Below, piece by piece: positions 1-8,119 of a stretch of 64,000 nt of DNA (position 1 is its first letter; each line of letters begins with the position of its first letter). The stretch comes from Blastopirellula sediminis (lineage in GTDB: Bacteria > Planctomycetota > Planctomycetia > Pirellulales > Pirellulaceae). A model generated the notes under the pieces. The model was not told the origin of the DNA. It searched no databases and saw only the letters and a list, made by a program, of their open reading frames with translations. The position numbers and the translations under genes are program-made. The stretch is from positions 3,690,481-3,754,480 of the forward strand of contig NZ_JAJKFT010000010.1 in the NCBI RefSeq assembly GCF_020966755.1, read 5' to 3'.

Positions 1-1242
1 GTGCAGATTGCGGTGAATGTTTTCGATCTCGACCGTCGCATCGTCAACCAGAATACCGACCGCCAGCGCCAGCCCGCCGAGCGTCATCACGTTCAACGAA
101 TGGCCTATGGCGCCCATGATGGTGATCGACGCGAGAATCGCCAGCGGAATTGAGATCACGATGATCAGCGTGCTGCGCCACGATCCGAGAAAGAGCAGGA
201 TCATCGCGCCGGTCAGTCCGGCGGCGATTCCCGCTTCGACGAGCACCCCCTGCACGGCATGCCGGACGAAGATCGACTGATCGGCCAATAGCGTGACGTT
301 CATTTCTTCCGGCAGCGTCGCCATCACGGCGGGAAGTCGATCGCGGACTCCTTGCACGATGTCGAGGGTTGAACCGCTTGATTTCAAGATCGGCTGCAAG
401 ACGCCCCGTTTGCCGTCGACATGGACGATGTTGGTTTGCGGAGCGAACCCGTCTCGCACGGCGGCGATATCACGAATGAAGATCGTCCGGCTGCCGACCG
501 ATTTGATTGGCAGATCGCCGATCGCTTCGACCGCTTCGGGACTGCCGTTCAAGCGAACGTTCATCTCCTGGGCGCCGATCTTTACCGAACCGGAAGGGAG
601 GATCAGGTTTTGGGCGTTGACCGCCTCCGAGACTTCGCCCGGCGAGATTCCCCACGCATGCAGCTTGGCCGGATCGATGTCGATCATGATCTGCCGCACT
701 TTGCCCCCATAGGGCCAGGTCAATTGCGCTCCGCGAACCGGCGCCAGGCCTGGCCGCATCGAGTTGGTGGCCAGGTCGTAAAGTTGTTGTTCGGTGAGCG
801 ACTCGCTACCGATCGACGCTTGGACGATCGGCACGTTGGCGGCGTTGTACCGCATCACCAGCGGCGGAAAGATGCCAGGCGGCATCGACTTCAGCGCCTG
901 CTGCGAGGTGGCGACGATCTGCGAGATCGCCGCATCAACGCTGGCGCCTTCCTGCAAAAAGACCTTCACCACGCTGATCCCGTTCAGCGATTGGCTCTCG
1001 ACATGCTCGATGTCGCTGACGGTCGAAAAGAGGACCCGCTCGTAACTGCCGACGATCCGCTGTTCCATCTGATCGGGCGGAATTCCTTCGTACGTCCAGA
1101 TCACGGCGACGACCGGAATGTTGATCTCCGGGAAGATATCGGTCTCCATGCGACGAATCGAGACCGCGCCGGCGATCGCAATCAGCATCGAGGCTACGAC
1201 GAAGGTATACGGTCGCCGTAGCGCCAGGCGAACAATCCACAT
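1..1242 (-). CDS. RND efflux permease, N-terminal part (cut by window edge)
   Basis: The first 414 codons of an inner-membrane proton-driven RND (AcrB/MexB/CusA superfamily) transporter are present; the rest lies left of the window. A membrane segment sits at residues ~10-28, followed by a large periplasmic porter region with typical RND stretches such as FPEINIP and PPDQMEQRI. Several membrane segments start near residue 335, and the conserved TM4 motif GILVDDATVEIENIHR with the paired Asp400/Asp401 of the proton relay is at 396-411. The start is the ATG at 1242. It lies 51 bp behind a GntR-family gene on the same strand, so co-transcription is likely. No membrane fusion protein is visible between them; it may be encoded to the left. 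Substrate unknown. Confidence 0.93.
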   Translation of the reverse strand, partial: MWIVRLALRRPYTFVVASMLIAIAGAVSIRRMETDIFPEINIPVVAVIWTYEGIPPDQMEQRIVGSYERVLFSTVSDIEHVESQSLNGISVVKVFLQEGASVDAAISQIVATSQQALKSMPPGIFPPLVMRYNAANVPIVQASIGSESLTEQQLYDLATNSMRPGLAPVRGAQLTWPYGGKVRQIMIDIDPAKLHAWGISPGEVSEAVNAQNLILPSGSVKIGAQEMNVRLNGSPEAVEAIGDLPIKSVGSRTIFIRDIAAVRDGFAPQTNIVHVDGKRGVLQPILKSSGSTLDIVQGVRDRLPAVMATLPEEMNVTLLADQSIFVRHAVQGVLVEAGIAAGLTGAMILLFLGSWRSTLIIVISIPLAILASITIMGAIGHSLNVMTLGGLALAVGILVDDATVEIENIHRNLH

Positions 1243-1293
1243 GACGTTGAACTACTCAAGGTAGGAAGGTCGATAGTCAGGGGCGGGGACCGA

Positions 1294-1995
1294 TCAATCT
1301 GTCGTTGTCGACATCTCGACCGAGCATGACGAGGTGGGGGCGTCCGAGTCGGACGTGGGGTTTTGCGCTTCCTGGGCCCAGACGGCGGCGAACGATTCCG
1401 AATGTTCGCGGAGCAAGCGTCCTGCTTCGTCGCCATCGCCGCGAGCGAGCGCGTCGATAATCGGCTGGTGTTCGGCCGCACGATCGACGATCGCTTTGTT
1501 CTTGCGAAACAGGTTGACCCGGATTCGCGCGTCGAACTGCAGCGCGTCCCAGCTTTGCAGCAGCACTTGATTGTCAGCCGCGGCGACAATTGCGCGGTGA
1601 AACTCCATGTTGCTGCGCGCGTAGGCGTCGATATCGCCGCGGGCGGCCGACTCGCAAATCTCGTCGACCTTCTGTTGCAGTCGGTCGATGGAGTTTTGAA
1701 AGCGTGGGGCGGCCAGTTCGGCGGCGCGCTGTTCGAGAATGGCGCGCACCAGGTAGGCTTCGGCCATTTCGCGGGGAGTGATCTCGCGAACGCGGGTTCC
1801 TTTGTACGGCTCGGACTGGACGAGACGCATCGCTTCCAGTTCGCGTAACGCTTCCCGCACCGGAGTCTGGCTGGTGCCAAACTCCTGGGCGATCGCCAGT
1901 TCGATCAAACGTTCGCCCGGCTGCAGCGATCCGTCGTAGATCCTTGTCGCCAAGGTATCGCGGATCTCGTCGCTCATGCACTGACGTTTGACCAT
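1294..1995 (-). CDS. GntR-family transcriptional regulator with FCD domain
   Basis: A 233-residue DNA-binding regulator of the FadR/FCD subfamily of GntR. The winged helix-turn-helix is at residues ~10-75 (recognition region TSQTPVREAL), and the all-helical FCD ligand-binding domain is at ~85-215, with a His in EFHRAIV and later His residues of the kind that hold a metal in FCD proteins. The ATG at 1995 is preferred over the one at 1977 because GGAG sits 8 nt before it. It is directly upstream of the RND permease gene and is presumably its regulator (inference). A near-perfect inverted repeat just upstream (2023-2042) could be its operator. Ligand unknown; many FCD proteins bind organic acids. 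Confidence 0.92.
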   Translation of the reverse strand: MVKRQCMSDEIRDTLATRIYDGSLQPGERLIELAIAQEFGTSQTPVREALRELEAMRLVQSEPYKGTRVREITPREMAEAYLVRAILEQRAAELAAPRFQNSIDRLQQKVDEICESAARGDIDAYARSNMEFHRAIVAAADNQVLLQSWDALQFDARIRVNLFRKNKAIVDRAAEHQPIIDALARGDGDEAGRLLREHSESFAAVWAQEAQNPTSDSDAPTSSCSVEMSTTTD

Positions 1996-2022
1996 GGGAA
2001 ATCTCCGGGGCTGGGTTAGTTT

Positions 2023-2042
2023 CTATATTATCGATAATGTAG
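2023..2042. promoter_or_regulatory. 20-bp inverted repeat, candidate GntR operator
   Basis: The sequence ctatattatcgataatgtag is an inverted repeat with 9 of 10 pairs matching; its centre attatcgataat (2027-2038) is a perfect palindrome. It is 28 bp upstream of the regulator's ATG. Autoregulation through this site is inference. Confidence 0.5.
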
Positions 2043-2306
2043 AACTAGTGCAAACATTTTCTTTGGAAGCGAAGGAAGTCGGGAGACAGAGAGACCGAAG
2101 CGCTGCCCCTTCTCTGCCGCAGAATTGGAGATCAATCGCGACCGATCCGACCGCCATTTTGAAGGTCTGACGGCCGGTTCTCGGTAAATCCTGCAAGGAA
2201 ATTGTAAGTATGTACACCAACTGTCCAGATCGCTAGCGCCCTGGCGAAAGTGTGGAAGTCCTTGTCGGATTGATGGTTGCGACAATTCGGAAAAATGAGG
2301 TTAGTC

Positions 2307-2320
2307 TTTGGCATGCCAAA
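2307..2320. promoter_or_regulatory. 14-bp perfect palindrome upstream of csrA
   Basis: tttggcatgccaaa is self-complementary over all 14 bases and lies 60 bp before the csrA start codon. It may be an operator for an unidentified dimeric regulator, or part of the leader structure. Confidence 0.35.
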
Positions 2321-2323
2321 TGC

Positions 2324-2361
2324 GAAGAATCCTTTCGCAATCGCTTACCCAAGGATTCTTC
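2324..2361 (+). promoter_or_regulatory. Stem-loop in the csrA leader
   Basis: gaagaatcctt (2324-2334) and aaggattcttc (2351-2361) form a perfect 11-bp stem with a 16-nt loop, ending 5 nt before the csrA Shine-Dalgarno. The 3' arm carries a GGA. Two more GGA triplets lie in the ribosome binding site (2370-2372) and just before the start codon (2378-2380). CsrA proteins bind GGA-bearing hairpins, so translational autoregulation is plausible. Confidence 0.5.
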
Positions 2362-2379
2362 CAAGCAAAGGAGTGTAGG

Positions 2380-2742
2380 ATGCTGGTTCTGACCCGGAAA
2401 CAACAGGAAAAGATTCAGATTGGCGACGACATTGTGATCACCATCCTGAAGGTGAAAGGCAATTCGATTCGCGTCGGTATTGAGGCCCCCAAGGATGTCC
2501 GAGTCGTTCGCGGCGAATTGCCGAAGTCGGAAATGGCCGACGACGAGCAGTCGGCTGCCGCTCAGCCGAGCGAGGATAGCCAATCGGGCCTGAACCCCTT
2601 TCTGAACGCCCATAACGATGGGGACGATTACCGGGTTCTCTCGTTCCGAATTTCGGCCGAAGAGCCGAAGCATGAACCGGCTCAGTTCGAGCAGCCGAAA
2701 GCTCGGCTGCAGACGATGCGTGAGTTCATGGCGAATCGCTAG
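2380..2742 (+). CDS. csrA: CsrA-family RNA-binding carbon storage regulator, long form
   Basis: Residues 1-48 are a canonical CsrA: MLVLTRK start, the beta strands [10 protein letters not shown] and [11 protein letters not shown], and the RNA-contact end VVRGEL. CsrA is a dimer that binds GGA motifs in mRNA leaders and blocks or stabilises translation. Usual CsrA length is 55-75 residues; this one has 120, with a hydrophilic Glu/Gln-rich tail of ~70 residues that I cannot assign. The ATG at 2380 is preceded by AAAGGAG (2367-2373). A leader hairpin ends just before the ribosome binding site. A second, short csrA lies at 7505-7723. Confidence 0.92.
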   Translation: MLVLTRKQQEKIQIGDDIVITILKVKGNSIRVGIEAPKDVRVVRGELPKSEMADDEQSAAAQPSEDSQSGLNPFLNAHNDGDDYRVLSFRISAEEPKHEPAQFEQPKARLQTMREFMANR

Positions 2743-2753
2743 TCAGGGACAAA

Positions 2754-2780
2754 GACGCCTGGTAGGGCATGCCAGGCGTC
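2754..2780 (+). terminator. Stem-loop after csrA
   Basis: gacgcctgg (2754-2762) pairs with ccaggcgtc (2772-2780), a 9-bp stem 11 nt after the csrA stop. The T-rich run comes only at 2799-2810, so this is a weak intrinsic terminator. It sits between convergent csrA and the lipase gene. Confidence 0.45.
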
Positions 2781-2807
2781 GCTAACGCCGCTCTCTCGTT
2801 TTGATTT

Positions 2808-4886
2808 TTACTTGGACGGAGTCAAGTGAAGTGATTCAGACATCGATGGACCGCCGTAGCCGCCTTGTGGGGCGCTGTTTTGAATCGGCGCTGAATGCCC
2901 GGCTTGCATCACGGTGGAATTTGGAAACGCTGGATGAAGGGGAGCGCCTAGCTGCGTCGCGGCGACATACTCCTGACGCAGTCCTTCAATGTGGTCTCGT
3001 AGAATGCTTCGGACGCGTAGGATGCTGCGTGGATGTCGGTGAACATTCGCATGATCGGCAGTAACCACCAGTTCCGAAGCCGCCTCTTCCAAGTGAGCGC
3101 TCGAATACTCGACCACCCCGTCGCTCTTCCCCGCGAACGTGCCTAGCCACGTATCTTGATCGACCACGCCGATCACCGTGTGGTATTTGACCCATGGCGC
3201 CTTGGGCGCCTCGATGATCTTCGGCAAGACCGGAGAGTCGGGAGCCAGCGAATCGATGCTCGTAGCGACCGCCAACATCTCGGCGTCGCGGAAGTAGTTC
3301 GGGTTCGCTTCTTTCAAACGCTTTTCAGCGCCAGTTAGCGATTCCGGCAAGGCGATCAGATGGCGGCCGAGCCATTTCGTCGTCGGATTGGCGAAATCGC
3401 TGCCGCGATGCGGCGTGCCAAGCGTGATCACCTGGCGAACCGACGGGCTCGGCTCGAAGAAGAGCATGCTCATCAGCTGCTGTTTGTCTTGAGCGGTTCC
3501 TTGCAGCTTATCCGGCGACTGGTCGCTGACCATCGCCCAGAAATCTTGTTGGCTGTCGATCGTTTGCCAGCGAGAAACAAGACCGCCCATGCTGTGCCCA
3601 ATCAGTACCGTCTGGTCGAGCGCCAAAGCCTGATGCTGCGGGTCGAGATCTTCGCGCGCCTTTTGCAGGTCGCGGCGGAACTGCGTCGCACTGATCCAGA
3701 ACGGCTCGCCGGTCGGATAGAGATAGAACCAGAATTGGTAGTTGTCGCGGATCTCGGGCTGAGCGCGGAGATCGTTGAACATTTCCATCCAGGTAATCGG
3801 GCTCGACCACAATCCATGCACCATAACGACCGGGATCTTCTGCGGATCGTACGGTTCGAGCATGTAGAGCCCCTGCACTGTTTCGCTGTGGCCTGGGAGC
3901 AAAAGGCCCCAGGTCGCCAAGTCGGTGTCGCGGAACTGCGGTTGATCGAGGTAGTAGGCGAGCGGCGTGCTGATGTCAGCTTCGAGCGGAGTCGTCTTGT
4001 TGCCGATCTTCACTTCGTTCTGCATCAGCGGATCGTAAAGTTCGATCTTGCAGAAGTGGACCGACGAGCCTTCCGTCTGTTTCTGCGGAGTTACTTCCAG
4101 GAATGCGGTCAGCGGGTAAGCGAGCCCCGGCGGCAGATACTTGTCTTCCGCCTTGCCGGTCTTGGCGCCTTTGCAGATCGCGATCAGCGGCACGCCCAAT
4201 CCATATTGGCGATGTTGGTTGCGAAGCCCTTTCACTTCGTAGTCCGAAGCGAACTCGAAGTGGTCGAAGTCTTCCGGATTCCAGCGTCCTGAAAGCTGCA
4301 GCGCAACCTGGAACTCATGTTGCGGCGTGGTGATTCGATAGACTGAGCCCGGCTTCAACTTTCCTTGCGCACGGACGATGCGGAGGGCCGATTCGAGCGA
4401 GCCGTTGTACAAGTCGCAGGCGCCGCGGAATTGCGGATCGTAAATATGATCCTGGCGAGCGAACTTCGGATCGAAGAGATAGTAATAGGAATGGGCGGCG
4501 CAAGAGGCGAATAATTCGAGCGCCGTCGCCTTTTTGCCGAGCGCTTCGGCTCGCGAGCCGGCGATGTAGCAAAGCTCGGCGTAGGCGTACGTTTTTTCGG
4601 CGGTCGGCTCTTGTTCCAGCTCTTGGGCGAGCTGATCGAGCGCCTCGCGATGGTCCCCTTCAGCGTATTTTTCGAGATCGTATTGCCGCAGAAGCTGCTT
4701 GGTCCGTTCAGTCGCTTGCGGGCCTTGACGCGAGAGGAGTTGCAATTGCCCCGCGAGCGGATTGCGCGGCGTTTTGCGTACTGACATAAAGGTATCGCCA
4801 GCGCAGCCGGTGGTCGTTAGCAACAAGGCGAACAGGCCAATGGCGAGAATACAGCGTACGAATTGTCGTTGGTGCGGCGTTTCCAT
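2808..4886 (-). CDS. Alpha/beta-hydrolase (lipase/esterase-like), probable lipoprotein
   Basis: From the ATG at 4886 this is a 692-residue exported protein. It has a hydrophobic signal ending in TTGC, so Cys28 is a likely lipidation site although the -3 residue is Thr rather than Leu. The C-terminal half carries an alpha/beta-hydrolase domain: oxyanion-region VMVHGLW, nucleophile elbow GHSMGG with the Ser near residue 432, then LGTPHRGSD, as in lipases and cutinase-like esterases. The N-terminal ~370 residues are unassigned. A longer reading from 4979 adds 31 residues with no better start signal. No neighbouring gene explains the substrate; an envelope-attached ester hydrolase is the safest description. 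Confidence 0.85.
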   Translation of the reverse strand: METPHQRQFVRCILAIGLFALLLTTTGCAGDTFMSVRKTPRNPLAGQLQLLSRQGPQATERTKQLLRQYDLEKYAEGDHREALDQLAQELEQEPTAEKTYAYAELCYIAGSRAEALGKKATALELFASCAAHSYYYLFDPKFARQDHIYDPQFRGACDLYNGSLESALRIVRAQGKLKPGSVYRITTPQHEFQVALQLSGRWNPEDFDHFEFASDYEVKGLRNQHRQYGLGVPLIAICKGAKTGKAEDKYLPPGLAYPLTAFLEVTPQKQTEGSSVHFCKIELYDPLMQNEVKIGNKTTPLEADISTPLAYYLDQPQFRDTDLATWGLLLPGHSETVQGLYMLEPYDPQKIPVVMVHGLWSSPITWMEMFNDLRAQPEIRDNYQFWFYLYPTGEPFWISATQFRRDLQKAREDLDPQHQALALDQTVLIGHSMGGLVSRWQTIDSQQDFWAMVSDQSPDKLQGTAQDKQQLMSMLFFEPSPSVRQVITLGTPHRGSDFANPTTKWLGRHLIALPESLTGAEKRLKEANPNYFRDAEMLAVATSIDSLAPDSPVLPKIIEAPKAPWVKYHTVIGVVDQDTWLGTFAGKSDGVVEYSSAHLEEAASELVVTADHANVHRHPRSILRVRSILRDHIEGLRQEYVAATQLGAPLHPAFPNSTVMQAGHSAPIQNSAPQGGYGGPSMSESLHLTPSK

Positions 4887-5014
4887 CGATCCGCTACCCC
4901 CCATCTCTAGCGGAAATCCCAGAAGAGAACTGGACTCGGTAGTTTTGTCGAGGGACAATACGAAGTCTGCCCACCCCAAGTCAAGGCAAACTCCCCACCC
5001 CGATGAGGATTTTC

Positions 5015-6322
5015 ATGCACTTCTATCATTGCTTCCGCGCATTGTTGCTAGCTGCGGTTGTTTGCAGCTGGGCCGCTGCGGCCGATACCCCGCCAAACAT
5101 CGTCTTGATCCTGTCTGACGATCAAGGCTGGGGCGACTATTCCTTCATGGGACATAAGTCGATCCAGACCCCCAATCTCGACCGCTTGGCTCACCAGTCG
5201 CTCACCTATACCCGCGGCTATGTGCCGGACAGCTTGTGCCGACCGTCGCTAGCGACGATCATCTCCGGCCTCTATGCCCATCAACATGGGGTCGTTGGTA
5301 ACGATCCGCCGAAGACGGCGAAGGGAGATCCCTCGGCTCCGTATCAAACCGGCACTCGCAACGACTATCTGCAGCACATCGACAAGATGCCGAAGCTGCC
5401 CGAGATCCTGAAGCGGGAAAAAGGGTACGTCTCGCTGCAGACCGGCAAATGGTGGGAAGGAAACTTCTCGCGCGGCGGTTTCGACCAGGGGATGACGCAC
5501 GGCGACATCACTCGCGGAGGTCGACATGGCGATGAAGGATTGAAGATCGGCCGGACCGGACTGAAGCCGATTTACGACTTCGTGCGTGAAGCGAAAGCGG
5601 ACAACAAGCCGTTCTTCCTCTGGTACGCTCCGATCATGCCGCACACGCCGCATACTCCGCCGGAACGTCTGCTGGCCAAGTATAGCGACAAGACCAAGAG
5701 CCTGCCGATCGCCAAGTATTGGGCGATGTGCGAGTGGTTCGACGAAACGTGCGGCCAGCTGCTCGACTTCCTCGACGAAGAGAAGCTGTCGGACAACACG
5801 ATCGTGATTTACATCTGCGATAACGGCTGGATCAATCTCGAGAACGAAAGCAAGTACGCTCCCCGCTCGAAACGCTCGCAGTACGAAGGGGGAACTCGCA
5901 CGCCGATCATGATTCGTTGGCCTGGTCATATGTCGCCTCAGATGAACACGACGCAGCTCGCCAGCTCGATCGACATCGTCCCGACGGTGTTGGCCGCGGT
6001 CGGCATTGAGAAGTTGCCGGAGATGGAAGGGATTAACCTGCTCGACGCCAAAGCGGTCGACGCCCGCGATACGATCTATGGCGAGATCCTGGAGCATGAC
6101 ATCCGCGCGATGGACGATCCGGCGAAAAGCCTGATGTTCCGCTGGGTGATCGAAGGGCCGTGGAAGTTAATCGTGCCGTACGCTCCCAACGAACCGAACG
6201 TGAAGATCGAGTTGTTCAACGTCGAGAAAGACCCGACGGAAGAGAACAACCTGGCCGCCCAGCAGCCGGAAGTGGTCAAGCGACTCCAGGCGAAGCTCGA
6301 CGCGTGGTGGGCGGTTCCGTGA
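5015..6322 (+). CDS. Type I sulfatase-family hydrolase (atypical CRPSL active-site motif)
   Basis: An exported protein of the alkaline-phosphatase/sulfatase superfamily. A signal peptide lies at ~1-24. The metal-binding segment SDDQGWGD follows, and the nucleophile motif is C-R-P-S-L at Cys75. Further family segments are TGKWW, the lid KPFFLWYAP, DNGW and the C-terminal strand GPWKLI. The FGE recognition motif is C-x-P/A-x-R; here the final Arg is Leu, so maturation to formylglycine is uncertain. GAGG ends 7 nt before the ATG at 5015, which is preferred to the ATG at 5003. The stop overlaps the next start by four bases. Likely substrates are sulfated polysaccharides (family knowledge, not visible here). 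Confidence 0.88.
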   Translation: MHFYHCFRALLLAAVVCSWAAAADTPPNIVLILSDDQGWGDYSFMGHKSIQTPNLDRLAHQSLTYTRGYVPDSLCRPSLATIISGLYAHQHGVVGNDPPKTAKGDPSAPYQTGTRNDYLQHIDKMPKLPEILKREKGYVSLQTGKWWEGNFSRGGFDQGMTHGDITRGGRHGDEGLKIGRTGLKPIYDFVREAKADNKPFFLWYAPIMPHTPHTPPERLLAKYSDKTKSLPIAKYWAMCEWFDETCGQLLDFLDEEKLSDNTIVIYICDNGWINLENESKYAPRSKRSQYEGGTRTPIMIRWPGHMSPQMNTTQLASSIDIVPTVLAAVGIEKLPEMEGINLLDAKAVDARDTIYGEILEHDIRAMDDPAKSLMFRWVIEGPWKLIVPYAPNEPNVKIELFNVEKDPTEENNLAAQQPEVVKRLQAKLDAWWAVP

Positions 6323-7398
6323 GCGATTCGGACTCGCCGCAATCTCCCCTCTGGCCGCTAGAAGATGACGACGTACGCGATGCGCTGTTGGCCGCGTACG
6401 CCGACGGCAGTTGGGGTAAGTATCATGGGCCGCATGTTCCGCGATTGGAAGCGGAACTGGCCCAGTACTTTGGCGTGCCGCATGCTTTTAGCTGTGCGTC
6501 GGGCACGATTGCGGTCGAGATCGCGTTGCGAGCATTGAACTTGCCGGAAGGCGCCGAGGTGTTGCTGGCGGCGTATGACTTCGCGGGCAATTTTCGGGCG
6601 ATTCAAGCGGCTGGCTTACGCCCGGCGCTCGTGGACATCGAGCCCAATTGTTGGCGGATCGACGTCAGTCAGCTCGAAGCGGCGGTCACGCCGGAAACGA
6701 AGGCAGTCCTCGTTTCGCATCTGCATGGCGATCTCGCCGACATGCCGGCGGTGATGGAAATCGCCCAGCGACATCAGTTGCAGGTAGTGGAAGACGCCTG
6801 TCAGTCGCCGGGGGCGGTGATCGGCGGACGCAAAGCGGGAACTTGGGGAGATGTCGGGACGCTGAGTTTCGGCGGCAGCAAGTTGTTGACCGCAGGGCGA
6901 GGCGGAGCGATCGTCACCTCACGACCCGATGTGTTCCAGCGAGCGAAGGTCTTCTGCGAGCGGGGAAACCATGCGTTTCCGCTCAGCGAACTGCAGGCTG
7001 CGGTTTTATTGCCGCAATTGGAGAAGCTCGACGCACGGAACCAGCGACGAGCCGCCGCCGTAGCGCGACTGCGCGACGCGACGAAGAATTCTACGGCGTG
7101 GAACTCTCCGCCGCCGTGCGACGATAGCCCTGTCTATTACAAGGTTGGCTGGTACCTGGCCGATCCGGCAGCGCGGGAAGCGACATGTGCTCGCTTGCAG
7201 TCGGCGGGAGTCGCGATCGACGCTGGCTTTCGAGGTTTCGCCAAGCGGCCCGATTCGTGGTGTCGCAAATTGGGACAGTTGCCGGAAGCGCGTCGGGCGG
7301 CCGAAGCGACGATCACGCTGCATCACCCGGTATTGTTGGCAGACGAAGCGGAGTTGGCACGCGCCGTCGAAGTGGTGCGCGAAGTTGCCGGTGGGTAG
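6319..7398 (+). CDS. DegT/DnrJ/EryC1-type PLP-dependent aminotransferase
   Basis: A 359-residue fold-type I PLP enzyme of the family that aminates keto-sugars or related ketones. Visible features are the N-terminal GPHVPRLE...FGVPHAFSCASGT segment that grips the cofactor phosphate, ALVDIEP, EDACQSPGA (Asp holding the pyridine nitrogen), and the cofactor lysine in GGSKLLTAGRGG (Lys188). The GTG at 6319 overlaps the sulfatase stop (GTGA), implying translational coupling; upstream GTGs at 6304 and 6307 are alternatives. Pairing with a sulfatase suggests sugar metabolism, but the substrate is unknown. Confidence 0.88.
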   Translation: MSDSDSPQSPLWPLEDDDVRDALLAAYADGSWGKYHGPHVPRLEAELAQYFGVPHAFSCASGTIAVEIALRALNLPEGAEVLLAAYDFAGNFRAIQAAGLRPALVDIEPNCWRIDVSQLEAAVTPETKAVLVSHLHGDLADMPAVMEIAQRHQLQVVEDACQSPGAVIGGRKAGTWGDVGTLSFGGSKLLTAGRGGAIVTSRPDVFQRAKVFCERGNHAFPLSELQAAVLLPQLEKLDARNQRRAAAVARLRDATKNSTAWNSPPPCDDSPVYYKVGWYLADPAAREATCARLQSAGVAIDAGFRGFAKRPDSWCRKLGQLPEARRAAEATITLHHPVLLADEAELARAVEVVREVAGG

Positions 7399-7422
7399 AT
7401 CCCGCTGCTGCGTCAAGAACGC

Positions 7423-7456
7423 AAATGACCCGGCTTCCACCTCTGCCGGGTCATTT
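7423..7456. terminator. Hairpin between convergent aminotransferase and csrA genes
   Basis: aaatgacccggc (7423-7434) and gccgggtcattt (7445-7456) form a perfect 12-bp stem with a 10-nt loop. There is no long T-run beyond it, but the A/T ends of the stem make it serviceable in both directions. A smaller stem (7479-7485 with 7491-7497) lies 8 nt beyond the csrA stop. Confidence 0.6.
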
Positions 7457-7504
7457 GTCTGGAGATTGCTCGGTGTTGCGCGGCTGATTGAGCCGCGGTG
7501 CTAT

Positions 7505-7723
7505 TCAATGCGTGCCCGTTAGCAGCACTTCCTGGGTTAGGCAGGCATGCTCTTCGGCATGCGGCTGTTCGTCCGATTCGATGACTTCGCCACGCAGAAT
7601 GCGAACTTGGTTGGGGGCGTCGATGCCGACGGTGACTCGGTTCCCCGAGATTCGATTGATTACGATCGTGACGTTGTCGCCTACGTGGATGGTTTCTCCA
7701 ATCTTACGGCTCAGAATCAACAT
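7505..7723 (-). CDS. csrA: CsrA-family RNA-binding regulator, short form
   Basis: 72 residues with the full CsrA signature: MLILSRKIGE, IHVGDNVTIVI, VTVGIDAP and VRILRGE. Its length is normal for CsrA, with a 20-residue tail. AAGGAA precedes the ATG at 7723. It is the second csrA copy within 5 kb; the two share only the CsrA core, and their tails are unrelated, so they may bind different targets or be regulated differently (inference). Confidence 0.93.
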   Translation of the reverse strand: MLILSRKIGETIHVGDNVTIVINRISGNRVTVGIDAPNQVRILRGEVIESDEQPHAEEHACLTQEVLLTGTH

Positions 7724-8119
7724 GTTTTGGGTTCCTTCCAGTGGTCGCTGGACTTGTGCGTTCTTCGCTAATTCAAGGGGGGAGTTCGGCTCGCGTTCGC
7801 CTTGATCGCGGCGTCTCGCGTTTGCCTAACCAGTACAAATGCAAGCCGAGGGCCAATGATGGAAAAATTTTCAATCGCACCGCGTGATCTAATCGCAACT
7901 CTTTATTGCGAAGGTAGTTGCGATTTTTCTTTTTCGCTTGATAGCACGCCGGAATTGGCAGTCGAACCCTCGCCTGGGTGTCTCAATTTGAGAATAGCTC
8001 TTCATTGTGAGAAGCTTCGATCTCCGTAAACCGAAGCGAGCCAAGGTGATTAGTGCTGGCAATGCACAAAGAGCGCAAAGATCGATAGCTCGCCATACTT
8101 CGGCCACAATGTGGCGTTT
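7724..8119. other. Intergenic region upstream of the short csrA
   Basis: About 396 bases with no convincing gene. It contains the csrA promoter region on the minus strand and, on the plus strand, an intrinsic-terminator-like structure at 7891-7937 that follows no plus-strand protein gene. Confidence 0.5.
7891..7937 (+). terminator. Orphan intrinsic terminator, possible small-RNA end
   Basis: aatcgcaact (7891-7900) and agttgcgatt (7916-7925) form a perfect 10-bp stem followed by tttttcttttt (7924-7935 overlapping the stem end). No plus-strand coding region precedes it for about 490 bases, so it may end an uncharacterised small RNA. Confidence 0.5.

Noticed and set aside
1194-1880. 228-codon minus-strand frame overlapping the GntR and RND genes
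   Set aside because: Out of frame with both clear genes; Arg/Ser/Pro-rich shadow protein.
3360-4292. Open frame of 310 codons opposite the lipase gene
   Set aside because: The lipase strand has the GHSMGG elbow and a lipoprotein signal; the opposite frame is an Arg-rich shadow.
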